This document shows, piece by piece, positions 1 to 5,641 of a stretch of DNA of 5,715 bases; position 1 is the stretch's first letter; every line of letters starts with the position of its first letter. Source of the stretch: Candidatus Poribacteria bacterium (GTDB taxonomy: Bacteria; Poribacteria; DTPJ01); NCBI GenBank assembly GCA_011334435.1, contig DTPJ01000142.1:1-5715 (forward strand). The letters are read 5' to 3'. A program made the position numbers and the translations under genes. The notes beneath the pieces are model-generated. The model saw nothing but the letters and a program-made list of their open reading frames with translations. It was not told the DNA's origin and did no database searches.

Positions 1-2
1 AA

Positions 3-35
3 TCTCGTTATGTGGAAATAGTAAAATATGCCTAA
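3..35 (+). CDS. possible 3' end of an upstream gene, perhaps a HicB-like antitoxin (partial)
   Basis: From the left edge, frame 3 is open for ten codons (SRYVEIVKYA) and ends at TAA 33-35, overlapping the hicA start by 8 bases. Such a TATGCCTAA-type overlap is typical of co-translated toxin-antitoxin pairs, and no hicB-like gene follows hicA, so an upstream hicB is plausible. Only ten residues are visible and they carry no diagnostic motif. A second frame (1-21, ending TAG) is also open from the edge. This is an inference from position, not a recognised protein. Confidence 0.22.
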   Translation, partial: SRYVEIVKYA

Positions 36-240
36 ATTATCAGGGATAAGCCATCAACGGGCAGTAAATGCTTTCAAAAAAGCAGGCTTTTGGATCACGA
101 GGCAAGGAAAACATACAACAATGACAGATGGGAAACGTATTATTACTATACCCAGAGCGAATCCGATTAATTCTTTTACAATGGCTGGAATTATAAAAGA
201 TGCAGGTCTTAGTATTGAGGAATTTAAGGAATTATTATAG
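28..240 (+). CDS. hicA: HicA-family mRNA interferase toxin
   Basis: The 70-residue basic protein matches the HicA (YcfA) double-stranded-RNA-binding-like fold. It has an N-terminal helix (residues about 8-20, RAVNAFKKAG), then a strand and turn with RQGKH, where His29 sits at the place of the family's catalytic histidine. A basic strand follows (KRIITIPR, 36-43), then a C-terminal helix built around the conserved TMAGIIKDAGLSIEEF (51-66). Known HicA proteins cleave mRNA independently of the ribosome and are neutralised by HicB. Length is within the usual 55-80 residues. The Shine-Dalgarno is weak (GGAAAT, about 10 bases upstream), which fits translational coupling to a gene ending at 35. No HicB follows: the next gene starts 68 bases downstream and is an esterase. 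The partner therefore lies upstream outside the window or is lost. Family assignment is firm; activity is inferred. Confidence 0.86.
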   Translation: MPKLSGISHQRAVNAFKKAGFWITRQGKHTTMTDGKRIITIPRANPINSFTMAGIIKDAGLSIEEFKELL

Positions 241-308
241 GTTTTTCTCATCAGCCGAAAAAGTTGTACTACAGAAATCTCATCTTCAATACAAAACAGG
301 GGGGATAA

Positions 309-1430
309 ATGAAACATCTTGAAATTTGGTTTCTGGTATTTGTCTTTGTTTGTATGTCAATAAGTATTGCATGGGGAGGAGATATACTGGACGTCAAACT
401 TGAAAGCCCGTCCATTGCAAAAAACAAAGTTGGTATTTCAAGCACTAGATTGATAAATGTGTATATTCCAACTGGCTATGAAAACGGGAATTTACGCTAT
501 CCTACGATATATTGGATAGGTGGATATACAGATAATAACCTTTATAACTATTCAAAAATGCTTGACGATGCTATACAAAATGGCAAAATCGCTCCTGTAA
601 TTGTTGTTTTTATCAATACACCTGAGGGAACTTGGTTTGTAAATTCTGATATTACCGGATATTGGGAGGATTTTCTCGTAAAGGAGATTGTGCCTTATAT
701 AGATAGCAATTATCGCACAATACCAGATATGAAAAAGCGTGGCATTGGTGGACATTCAGCAGGCGGTTGGGACGCCATAATGTTGCCTTTATTTTATCCG
801 GGAATTTGGAGTGCCGTTGGGACAAATGATGCTGCTATAGGAATTCCATGGGAACTTATTTTTGATTGGCAAGAAGTTGTCTCCTCTGATCAGGAATTCA
901 GAAAATTTCTTACTTTAATGTTTGCTACTAGACTATCAACTTTTTTTAGTTCAATTTTTAATTCAAATATTTTGGATTATAACGAAAAAAATACATATGT
1001 AAAAGTTGCTTGGGAATTAGCATCACGAATTAGCCCTAATCCGAATAATTCAAATGGAGTTGATCTTCCACTGACGGAAAATGGGGAATGGGTACCAGAA
1101 ATAAGAGAAAAGTGGCGTGATTTCAGTATTTTAGAATATAAAACAATAGAAAAATATCGTAAGGAACTTAGCCAACTTTCTTTGAATATTACCGTTGTCA
1201 ATAAAAATCCCCCTAATACTTCTGGTTATGAAAATGAATACTTTATAGAACTTCTAAAATTAGCAGGAATCCCTGTAAATCGTATGGAAATGCCCGGGAA
1301 CCATACAGATTATATAGGTGAGCGATTTATCGCACTCGTAGAAGCTATGTTACGTGGTCTAAATGTCACCTCTGTTGATTCTAGAGGCAAGGTTGCTACA
1401 ACATGGGGAAATATCAAGAATGATAATTGA
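309..1430 (+). CDS. secreted alpha/beta-hydrolase, esterase D / putative esterase family
   Basis: The 373-residue protein begins with a signal peptide: Lys-His at the N-terminus, a hydrophobic core at about 7-20, and likely cleavage near AWG/G at residue 23. The rest reads as an esterase D-like (PF00756-type) alpha/beta-hydrolase. It has an oxyanion-loop strand, YPTIYWIGGYTDN (64-76), and a nucleophile elbow, GIGGHSAGGWDA (145-156), with Ser150 in G-x-S-x-G. A C-terminal GIPVNRMEMPGNHTDY segment supplies the probable catalytic His332. The acid residue is unclear: where relatives usually have an Asp before the last helix, this protein reads VVNKNPPNTSGYENEYF (297-312), leaving only Glu308 or Glu310. 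The family cleaves ester bonds of varied substrates, and none can be named here. The protein likely acts in the periplasm or outside the cell. A tail of about 15 residues (GKVATTWGNIK) follows the hydrolase fold. The Shine-Dalgarno AGGGGGG (298-304) lies just before ATG 309. The gene stands alone between hicA and a repeat. Confidence 0.77.
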   Translation: MKHLEIWFLVFVFVCMSISIAWGGDILDVKLESPSIAKNKVGISSTRLINVYIPTGYENGNLRYPTIYWIGGYTDNNLYNYSKMLDDAIQNGKIAPVIVVFINTPEGTWFVNSDITGYWEDFLVKEIVPYIDSNYRTIPDMKKRGIGGHSAGGWDAIMLPLFYPGIWSAVGTNDAAIGIPWELIFDWQEVVSSDQEFRKFLTLMFATRLSTFFSSIFNSNILDYNEKNTYVKVAWELASRISPNPNNSNGVDLPLTENGEWVPEIREKWRDFSILEYKTIEKYRKELSQLSLNITVVNKNPPNTSGYENEYFIELLKLAGIPVNRMEMPGNHTDYIGERFIALVEAMLRGLNVTSVDSRGKVATTWGNIKNDN

Positions 1431-1479
1431 ACCATTTTTTGTTGTATAGGAAATTATATTTGTCGCCTATTGTATAGTC

Positions 1480-1539
1480 AAGACCCTTCACTTCGTTCAG
1501 GGTGACATAAATGTCATTCTGGTCGTAGCGAAGAATCTT
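1480..1539. repeat. dispersed imperfect inverted repeat (REP/MITE-like, 'HPERSEGS'-type)
   Basis: Two 28-base arms, 1480-1507 and 1512-1539, are separated by a 4-base TAAA loop and match inversely at about 20 of 28 positions by hand count. Arm ends share AAGA outside and TGACA at the loop. The core resembles the widespread repeat whose arms read like CTTCGCTTCGCTCAGGGTGA and TGTCATTCTGAGCGAAGCGA. When conceptually translated, that repeat gives the well-known spurious HPERSEGS/RFAQND peptides. It is non-autonomous and occurs in many copies in diverse bacteria (from memory). Here it fills most of the 120-base gap between the esterase and the nucleotidyltransferase and ends 11 bases before that gene's GTG codon. 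A transcript would fold into a long stem over this region. Confidence 0.82.
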
Positions 1540-1550
1540 TTTATAAAGAA

Positions 1551-1889
1551 GTGATTTCCTTGAAAAATCTTGATCCCGAATTATTAAATGAAATAGTTCA
1601 AAGGCTTGTAAACGCTTTGAAGCCAGAGAAGATTTATCTTTTCGGTTCACATGCTTATGGACAACCGAATGATGATAGTGATGTTGATCTGTTCATAGTC
1701 GTCAGTGATTCAGATATTCCAAGTAGAAAAAAAGCTGCTGAGGGTTATCTCGCTTTGAGAGAGTTTTTATTTCCAATAGAAATATTGGTTGTAAATCATT
1801 CTGTGTTTGATAAACGATCCCGATGGCTTAATTCAATTGAAAGAACGGTTGTTGATAAAGGAAAGTTAATCTATGAGTCCAAACCTTGA
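1551..1889 (+). CDS. MNT-type nucleotidyltransferase (antitoxin half of a HEPN/MNT pair)
   Basis: This 112-residue protein is a minimal nucleotidyltransferase of the polymerase-beta fold. The diagnostic block is IYLFGSHAYGQPNDDSDVDL (28-47): Gly32-Ser33 binds the nucleotide and Asp44/Asp46 bind metal. The third acidic position appears as Glu77 in FPIEILVV, where Asp is more usual. In characterised HEPN/MNT modules the MNT protein silences the HEPN RNase by transferring AMP to it, and the overlapping HEPN gene here supports that pairing. The start is uncertain. GTG at 1551 has no room for a ribosome binding site, whereas TTG at 1560 lies 8 bases after AAGAAG (1547-1552), so the protein may be 109 residues. 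The stop overlaps the HEPN start by 17 bases. The preceding inverted repeat may have reshaped the 5' end. Confidence 0.87.
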   Translation: MISLKNLDPELLNEIVQRLVNALKPEKIYLFGSHAYGQPNDDSDVDLFIVVSDSDIPSRKKAAEGYLALREFLFPIEILVVNHSVFDKRSRWLNSIERTVVDKGKLIYESKP

Positions 1890-2264
1890 TGAAGTAAGGG
1901 AATGGCTTCAAATAGCATGGGAAGATCTAATTACAGCTAAGCTTATTTTAGATCATAATCAAACACTTTTAAGGATAGCCTGTTTTCATTGCCAGCAGTC
2001 TATTGAAAAATCGCTAAAAGCTTTCTTGACTTGAAAGACAAGTATTTTGAGAAAACACATAATATAAGCTATCTTCTTGAGCTTTGTAAGGTGTACGGAC
2101 TTGAATTTGAATTCCTCAAAGATAAAGCGGAAATTATGACTTCTTATGCTGTTGAGATACGCTATTCGTTAGTAAGTTCAGATATTACATTAAAAGAGGC
2201 GCAGGAGGCTTTTGATATAGCAGAAATAATTTATAAATTTGTGAAAAATCTTATTAAAGTGTGA
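1873..2264 (+). pseudogene. HEPN-domain protein (MNT partner), split by a -1 frameshift
   Basis: ATG 1873 opens a frame reading MSPNLDEVREWLQIAWEDL and later ACFHCQQSIEKSLKAFL, the hallmark first half of COG2250-type HEPN proteins, but it ends at TGA 2032-2034 after 53 codons. The second half continues in the -1 frame from about 2025: DLKDKYFEKTHNISYLLEL, then YAVEIRYSLVSSDITLKEA and a final helix, to TGA 2262-2264. Joining the frames gives 130 residues, the normal family length, so one base is missing around 2022-2031. HEPN partners of MNT proteins are typically RNase toxins. I see no clear Rx4-6H catalytic motif, which is often the case in this COG2250 branch. The two halves may be a true pseudogene, a sequencing or assembly error, or a shifty site (TTTC at 2022-2025 could slip by -1, though the following codon pairing is poor). 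The second half also has a TTG at 2031, but I doubt it is a separate gene. Confidence 0.84.
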
Positions 2265-2301
2265 TTTAGTTTTAATTTTGCGTATTTAATAGGAGGTTGA
2301 T

Positions 2302-4311
2302 ATGGCTAGAAAAAGGGTGTCCATGGCTGAAGAATGGCAGGCATGGGCGAAGAGATACGACATAGAAGGCGGTGTCAGAAAGTTTGAGTCGGGACTCAGC
2401 CTTAAAGTCGTTCTTGGTGCTTTGTTTGTTGGTCTATTGATGATGCCAGGGTCTATATATCTGACACTTGTTGCTGGTCAAAGTGGTGCAGGTGCAGCGC
2501 CTTGGGTTACTGTCATTCTTTTTACTGAACTTGCCCGAAGATCGTTTACCACTGTTAAAAGGCAAGAGTTGTATATTCTACTTGGGCTTGCTGGTGCCGC
2601 TGTCGGTGCTGGTGGGTCTTATTGGGGGATGATCCGTGACCAATATTTCGTTCAATCTCCTCAAGCGATGCAATTTGAGATCGCTGACAAGATTCCTACA
2701 TGGGTTGTCCCTCCGCCGGGATCAGAAGCAATAGCGAAAAGAAGCCTCATACATAAAGATTGGATGTGGCCATTATTGCTTATGCTTTCTAATACTATAC
2801 TTGGTTGGCTCAGAGGAACTGGCGGAACATATTTCTTCTTTAGATTAACTGCTGACCTTGAAAGGTTGCCTTTTCCACTTGCCCCAGTTTCGGCACAAGG
2901 TGCAACCGCTCTTGCTGAAACTACTGGAAAGCGTGAAACTTGGCGATGGAGGGTGTTTAGTCTTGCGTCAATGCTTGGCTTAATCTGGGGGGCGATATAT
3001 ATCGGTGTCCCCGCATTAACTGGCGTTATGATGTCTAGACCTATACAAATTCTGAAAATCCCATTCATTGATTTTACTACAAACATAGAAGGCATCGCTC
3101 CAACTGGAACTTTTGCTCTCACTACTAACTTAGACGCTATGCTTGCGGGGTTTGTCTTGCCGTTCCCAATGGTCCTATCGCAGTTTATCGCGAAAGTCTT
3201 GACGCAGTTTGTTATTAACCCGCATATCTTGCATCGTATGGAAATACTCCATTCATGGCATCCGGGAGACGATGTCCGTGCCACAGGATTTGCCAACTCT
3301 ATTGACTTTTGGATGAGCTATGGTATGGGACAGGCTTTCAGTATTGCGGTCATCGGTCTTTTTGTTACTATCCCGATGTTATTTAACATTAAAAAAGCTA
3401 AACAAAGGCAGGTCGGCGAAAGAGGTTCTTGGGCTACTCCACCCGGTAGAGGTGATTTCCCGATTTGGCTTGCTGTTGCCGCTTGGCTTTTTGGTATGTC
3501 TGCACATATATTTATATTGCATAAGTATCTTGTCCCGTTATTCCCATTGGGATTCCTTCTGTTCTTTGGTTTTGTATGGACTCCGCTGAACTCATATATC
3601 AACGCAAGAACCTATGCTATATTGAACCGACCTCTGTTTGATATTCCATATCTAACACAGGCTACCTATATTCTAAGCAGATATGAAGAAATTGATATTT
3701 GGTTTGCACCTATACCTCAGGAAGACTATGGCACTGGAACAGGCGGATGGCGAGTGCTTGAACTTACAGGGACAACTTTCACTAGCTCAATAGCAGCAGG
3801 GCTTATTACTATGCCGATAACATTGATCTCTGGTCTATTAGTATGGCATTTCTTGTGGAAGATCGCGCCAATTCCTTCCGCAGTTTATCCTCACGCACAA
3901 ATGATGTGGCCTATGGAAGCGACAGGTAGGGCTATGTGGGTTACTTCTCTAAGAGACGGCAATAGCTTAATGCTCCAAGCTATACGAGGAAAATATGTTT
4001 TGCTTGGGTTTGTATCCTGTATAACTTTATATCTGATAATGTGGGCAGCTAATCCGTTGTTCCCCGGCGGACATAGCATGTATTTCTACGGTTTCATCGG
4101 CGGAATTGGTGGCGATCCCGGAAGCGATGTGTGGCTACTTATCGGTGCTTTGCTTGGAAAGTATTATATGATCAGACGATTTGGTCTCAAAAAATGGTAT
4201 AGATATACCCCTGTTATGATGGCTGGGTTTGGATGCGGAGTTGGGCTTGTCGGTATGGCTGCGGTTGCCATTGCTCTTGTCTCTAGGGCAGTTATCGTTA
4301 AGCCATTCTAA
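2302..4311 (+). CDS. OPT-superfamily-like polytopic membrane transporter (DUF6785/DUF6784 type)
   Basis: The 669-residue protein has about 12-13 hydrophobic segments, roughly at 33-58, 66-78, 90-110, 155-170, 216-242, 276-305, 336-362, 386-404, 410-432, 490-517, 564-584, 606-624 and 634-664. Its N-terminus is short, charged and cytosolic. Features resembling oligopeptide-transporter (OPT) relatives are the first-helix pattern LSLKVVLGALFVGLLMM, the re-entrant-like LERLPFPLAPVSAQGATALAE (186-206), and SIDFWMSYGMG (333-343). The C-terminal GKYYMIRRFGLKKWYRYTPV also fits the DUF6784 end as I remember it. OPT proteins move peptides or metal chelates by proton symport, but this bacterial branch is uncharacterised and no substrate can be given. 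A perfect AGGAGG (2291-2296) lies 5 bases before ATG 2302. The gene looks richer in G+C than its neighbours, partly from Gly/Ala codons. It is intact, and vapB follows 45 bases after its stop. Integral membrane protein: near certain; OPT relationship: likely. Confidence 0.72.
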   Translation: MARKRVSMAEEWQAWAKRYDIEGGVRKFESGLSLKVVLGALFVGLLMMPGSIYLTLVAGQSGAGAAPWVTVILFTELARRSFTTVKRQELYILLGLAGAAVGAGGSYWGMIRDQYFVQSPQAMQFEIADKIPTWVVPPPGSEAIAKRSLIHKDWMWPLLLMLSNTILGWLRGTGGTYFFFRLTADLERLPFPLAPVSAQGATALAETTGKRETWRWRVFSLASMLGLIWGAIYIGVPALTGVMMSRPIQILKIPFIDFTTNIEGIAPTGTFALTTNLDAMLAGFVLPFPMVLSQFIAKVLTQFVINPHILHRMEILHSWHPGDDVRATGFANSIDFWMSYGMGQAFSIAVIGLFVTIPMLFNIKKAKQRQVGERGSWATPPGRGDFPIWLAVAAWLFGMSAHIFILHKYLVPLFPLGFLLFFGFVWTPLNSYINARTYAILNRPLFDIPYLTQATYILSRYEEIDIWFAPIPQEDYGTGTGGWRVLELTGTTFTSSIAAGLITMPITLISGLLVWHFLWKIAPIPSAVYPHAQMMWPMEATGRAMWVTSLRDGNSLMLQAIRGKYVLLGFVSCITLYLIMWAANPLFPGGHSMYFYGFIGGIGGDPGSDVWLLIGALLGKYYMIRRFGLKKWYRYTPVMMAGFGCGVGLVGMAAVAIALVSRAVIVKPF

Positions 4312-4343
4312 TGAAACACAACATTGATTTGTCACAATTTACT

Positions 4344-4350
4344 GGGGAAG
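4344..4350 (+). promoter_or_regulatory. ribosome binding site deciding the vapB-like start
   Basis: GGGGAAG at 4344-4350 lies six bases before GTG 4357. The same frame also has a TTG at 4324, but that codon has no purine-rich sequence before it, and the residues it would add (ICHNLLGKKI) do not look like the family. The GTG start gives a protein opening with STSIKQEIIEQI, as antitoxins of this type do. Confidence 0.65.
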
Positions 4351-4356
4351 AAAATC

Positions 4357-4584
4357 GTGTCCACGTCTATTAAGCAAGAGATCATAGAACAGATTGATAA
4401 AATGCCTATTGAATTACAAAAGCAAGTGCTTGATTTCGTTCACACTCTCATTTTGCGAGAACTTAAAGGTGTTCCCGGTGTAGAATTATTAAAATTCGTG
4501 GGTATATTGAAATCGGAGGAAGCCGAAGAGATGGCGAGAGCAATTCAAGAGGGATGCGAACAAACAGATGAAAGCGAATGGTAG
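4357..4584 (+). CDS. VapB-like antitoxin paired with a PIN toxin
   Basis: From GTG 4357 the product is 75 residues. The N-terminal half, STSIKQEIIEQIDKMPIELQ plus KQVLDFVHTL, resembles the DUF2281-like helix found in antitoxins next to PIN toxins. The C-terminal half, GVPGVELLKFVGILKSEEAE followed by EEGCEQTDESEW-like acidic residues, is the kind of tail that wraps and blocks a PIN active site. I recognise the overall pattern from many small genes directly upstream of vapC, but it has no AbrB or ribbon-helix-helix motif I can point to, so DNA binding and autoregulation are unproven. Its last 17 bases overlap vapC, implying translational coupling and tight stoichiometry. It starts 45 bases after the transporter gene and may be read from the same transcript. 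The antitoxin role rests mainly on the pairing. Confidence 0.78.
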   Translation: MSTSIKQEIIEQIDKMPIELQKQVLDFVHTLILRELKGVPGVELLKFVGILKSEEAEEMARAIQEGCEQTDESEW

Positions 4585-4981
4585 ATTTCTGTTAGATACC
4601 AGTGTTATCATTGCGATCTTTGGCGGTGATAATTCCGTAGTCAAAAATATGATACAAGCTATTGAAATTCTTGTTCCTAGTATCGCTATCGGGGAATTAT
4701 ACTATGGTGCTTATAGATCTGGAAATGTTACGAAAAATCTAAATCAAGTGGGAAAATTCGCTGTAAACAATTTAATACTGTATTGTGATATAAATACTGC
4801 GAAAGAATATGGTTTCATTAAAAACTACTTAAGGAGAAAAGGCACAATAATACCCGATAATGATATCTGGATATCGGCAATTGCAAAACAATATGATCTT
4901 GTTTTGGCAGTTAGAGATCAACATTTTGTAAATTTAGATGATTTAGGTTCTTTGGTGACAAATATGGAAAGTTCATTATAA
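4568..4981 (+). CDS. vapC: VapC-family PIN-domain ribonuclease toxin
   Basis: The 137-residue protein has the full PIN acidic set. Asp10 lies in FLLDTSVIIAIF, Glu43 in PSIAIGELYYGA, Asp97 and Asp99 in IIPDNDIWISAIA, and Asp117 in LAVRDQHF. These residues bind Mg2+ or Mn2+ in VapC toxins, which cut tRNA or rRNA at specific sites. The target cannot be read from sequence. Length and order of motifs match normal VapC, and nothing is missing, so the toxin should be active unless held by the VapB-like protein encoded just upstream. ATG 4568 overlaps the antitoxin by 17 bases. AGAGGG (4548-4553) is 14 bases before ATG, rather far, which suggests coupled re-initiation. The gene converges with a tRNA operon on the other strand. 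Confidence 0.92.
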   Translation: MKANGRFLLDTSVIIAIFGGDNSVVKNMIQAIEILVPSIAIGELYYGAYRSGNVTKNLNQVGKFAVNNLILYCDINTAKEYGFIKNYLRRKGTIIPDNDIWISAIAKQYDLVLAVRDQHFVNLDDLGSLVTNMESSL

Positions 4982-4990
4982 AAGGCAATA

Positions 4991-5011
4991 AAAATGCGGA
5001 TTTAGCATTTT
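4991..5011 (+). terminator. weak hairpin after vapC, possible intrinsic terminator
   Basis: AAAATGC (4991-4997) and GCATTTT (5005-5011) form a perfect 7-bp stem with a 7-base loop, beginning 10 bases after the vapC stop. The stem is mostly A-T, and the only T-run is the stem's own four T, followed by GAACC. It could end the vapBC transcript weakly or protect its 3' end. It may also be chance in AT-rich DNA. Confidence 0.4.
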
Positions 5012-5151
5012 GAACCTGTTGGTAAATTGATAAAACTTGTATGTAGAAAATATATGGGCTTGCTTGAATTTATCGCCAAAGAACCATTCAGACTTTTGAG
5101 TGTAAAAAATGTCTTGAAAAATGGGGTGCAATACAAAGTTATGATGCCTAT

Positions 5152-5182
5152 AAAAAAGGGCGCTGTAATCATCTACAACGCC
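5152..5182 (-). terminator. intrinsic terminator of the tRNA operon
   Basis: Read on the minus strand, GGCGTTGT (5182-5175) pairs with ACAGCGCC (5166-5159) in an 8-bp stem with one G-T wobble and an 8-base loop. A C and six T (5157-5152) follow. The stem starts 12 bases after the CCA end of tRNA-fMet, the right place and orientation to end the tRNA transcript and stop it from running into vapC. Confidence 0.87.
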
Positions 5183-5194
5183 TTAGTTTATGAT

Positions 5195-5271
<77 letters not shown>

Positions 5272-5275
5272 ATAA

Positions 5276-5309
5276 AATTTATAATAATTTATAACAATTT
5301 ATAATAATT
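5276..5309. repeat. 10-bp AT tandem repeat between the two tRNA genes
   Basis: AATTTATAAY is repeated head to tail at 5276-5285, 5286-5295 and 5296-5305, with a partial AATT at 5306-5309. The only change is T to C at the last base of copy two. The 10-base period is close to one helical turn, and the block is pure A/T except one C. It falls in the 76-base spacer that must be cut out between the tRNA precursors. It may mark a cleavage-prone single-stranded linker or may be slippage in AT-rich DNA. Confidence 0.7.
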
Positions 5310-5347
5310 AAAAAATTCCTTTATTAAAAAAATTCTTTTGCTCTAAG

Positions 5348-5431
5348 TGGGCTAGGAGGGAGTTGAACCCTCATGCTCGTGAAGAGCGAAGGATTTTAAG
5401 TCCATCGTGTATGCCATTCCACCACTAGCCC
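5348..5431 (-). tRNA. tRNA-Leu (UAA)
   Basis: The minus-strand gene of 84 bases has acceptor GGGCTAG/CTAGCCC, a D arm beginning TGGTGGAATGG, and anticodon loop CTTAAAA with anticodon TAA (5398-5396). Its long class II variable arm has stem GCTC/GAGC around TTCAC, and the T arm is GAGGG/CCCTC. The discriminator base is A, as leucine tRNAs require. The long arm and the UAA anticodon make the identity secure; it reads UUA and UUG codons. CCA is not encoded (the gene is followed by CTT), unlike its neighbour, so it needs the CCA-adding enzyme. The anticodon stem ATGGA/TCCTT has a T28-T42 mismatch. It is the promoter-proximal gene of the operon. Confidence 0.96.
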
Positions 5432-5502
5432 TTATAGCTAATTCCAGATTTCCAATTCCATCTTTACAGATAAAACTAATTTCACAAAAATTTCCATAAA
5501 AA

Positions 5503-5531
5503 AGTATATCACTAACATCAGTATATGTCAA
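5503..5531 (-). promoter_or_regulatory. sigma70-type extended -10 promoter for the tRNA operon
   Basis: On the minus strand a perfect -35 TTGACA (5531-5526) is followed by exactly 17 bases and TATACT (5508-5503), five of six to consensus. A TG sits at the extended -10 position (TGaTATACT). Expected transcription start is near 5496, about 65 bases before tRNA-Leu. The near-consensus elements are what strong stable-RNA promoters look like. No plus-strand gene is nearby. Confidence 0.85.
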
Positions 5532-5641
5532 GACTAATCACTGCCTGATTCACCCTCAGTTTTTATACACATCGTAAAAATATACCCGACAATTCCAAGA
5601 GCTATATGAAATCAATAAATACTCATTGGATAAAGCAAAAC

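Noticed and set aside
264..293. Promoter for the esterase (TTGTAC ... AATACA)
   Set aside because: The -10 match is poor at acceptable spacing, so I could not support it.
1442..1477. 8-bp direct repeat TTGTATAG (1442-1449 and 1470-1477) as target-site duplication of the inverted repeat
   Set aside because: Both copies lie on the left side of the element, so they do not flank it.
1414..1650. 78-residue minus-strand reading frame
   Set aside because: It is the translated shadow of the inverted repeat (ILRYDQND...VTLNEVKGL, the spurious peptide type this repeat yields) plus the antisense of the nucleotidyltransferase.
2031..2264. Separate 77-residue gene starting at TTG 2031
   Set aside because: There is no ribosome binding site, and the sequence is exactly the missing second half of the HEPN protein begun at 1873.
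2661..3296. 211-residue minus-strand reading frame
   Set aside because: It lies wholly inside the transporter gene. The plus-strand protein has consistent hydrophobic segments and a perfect Shine-Dalgarno, while this frame shows no domain.
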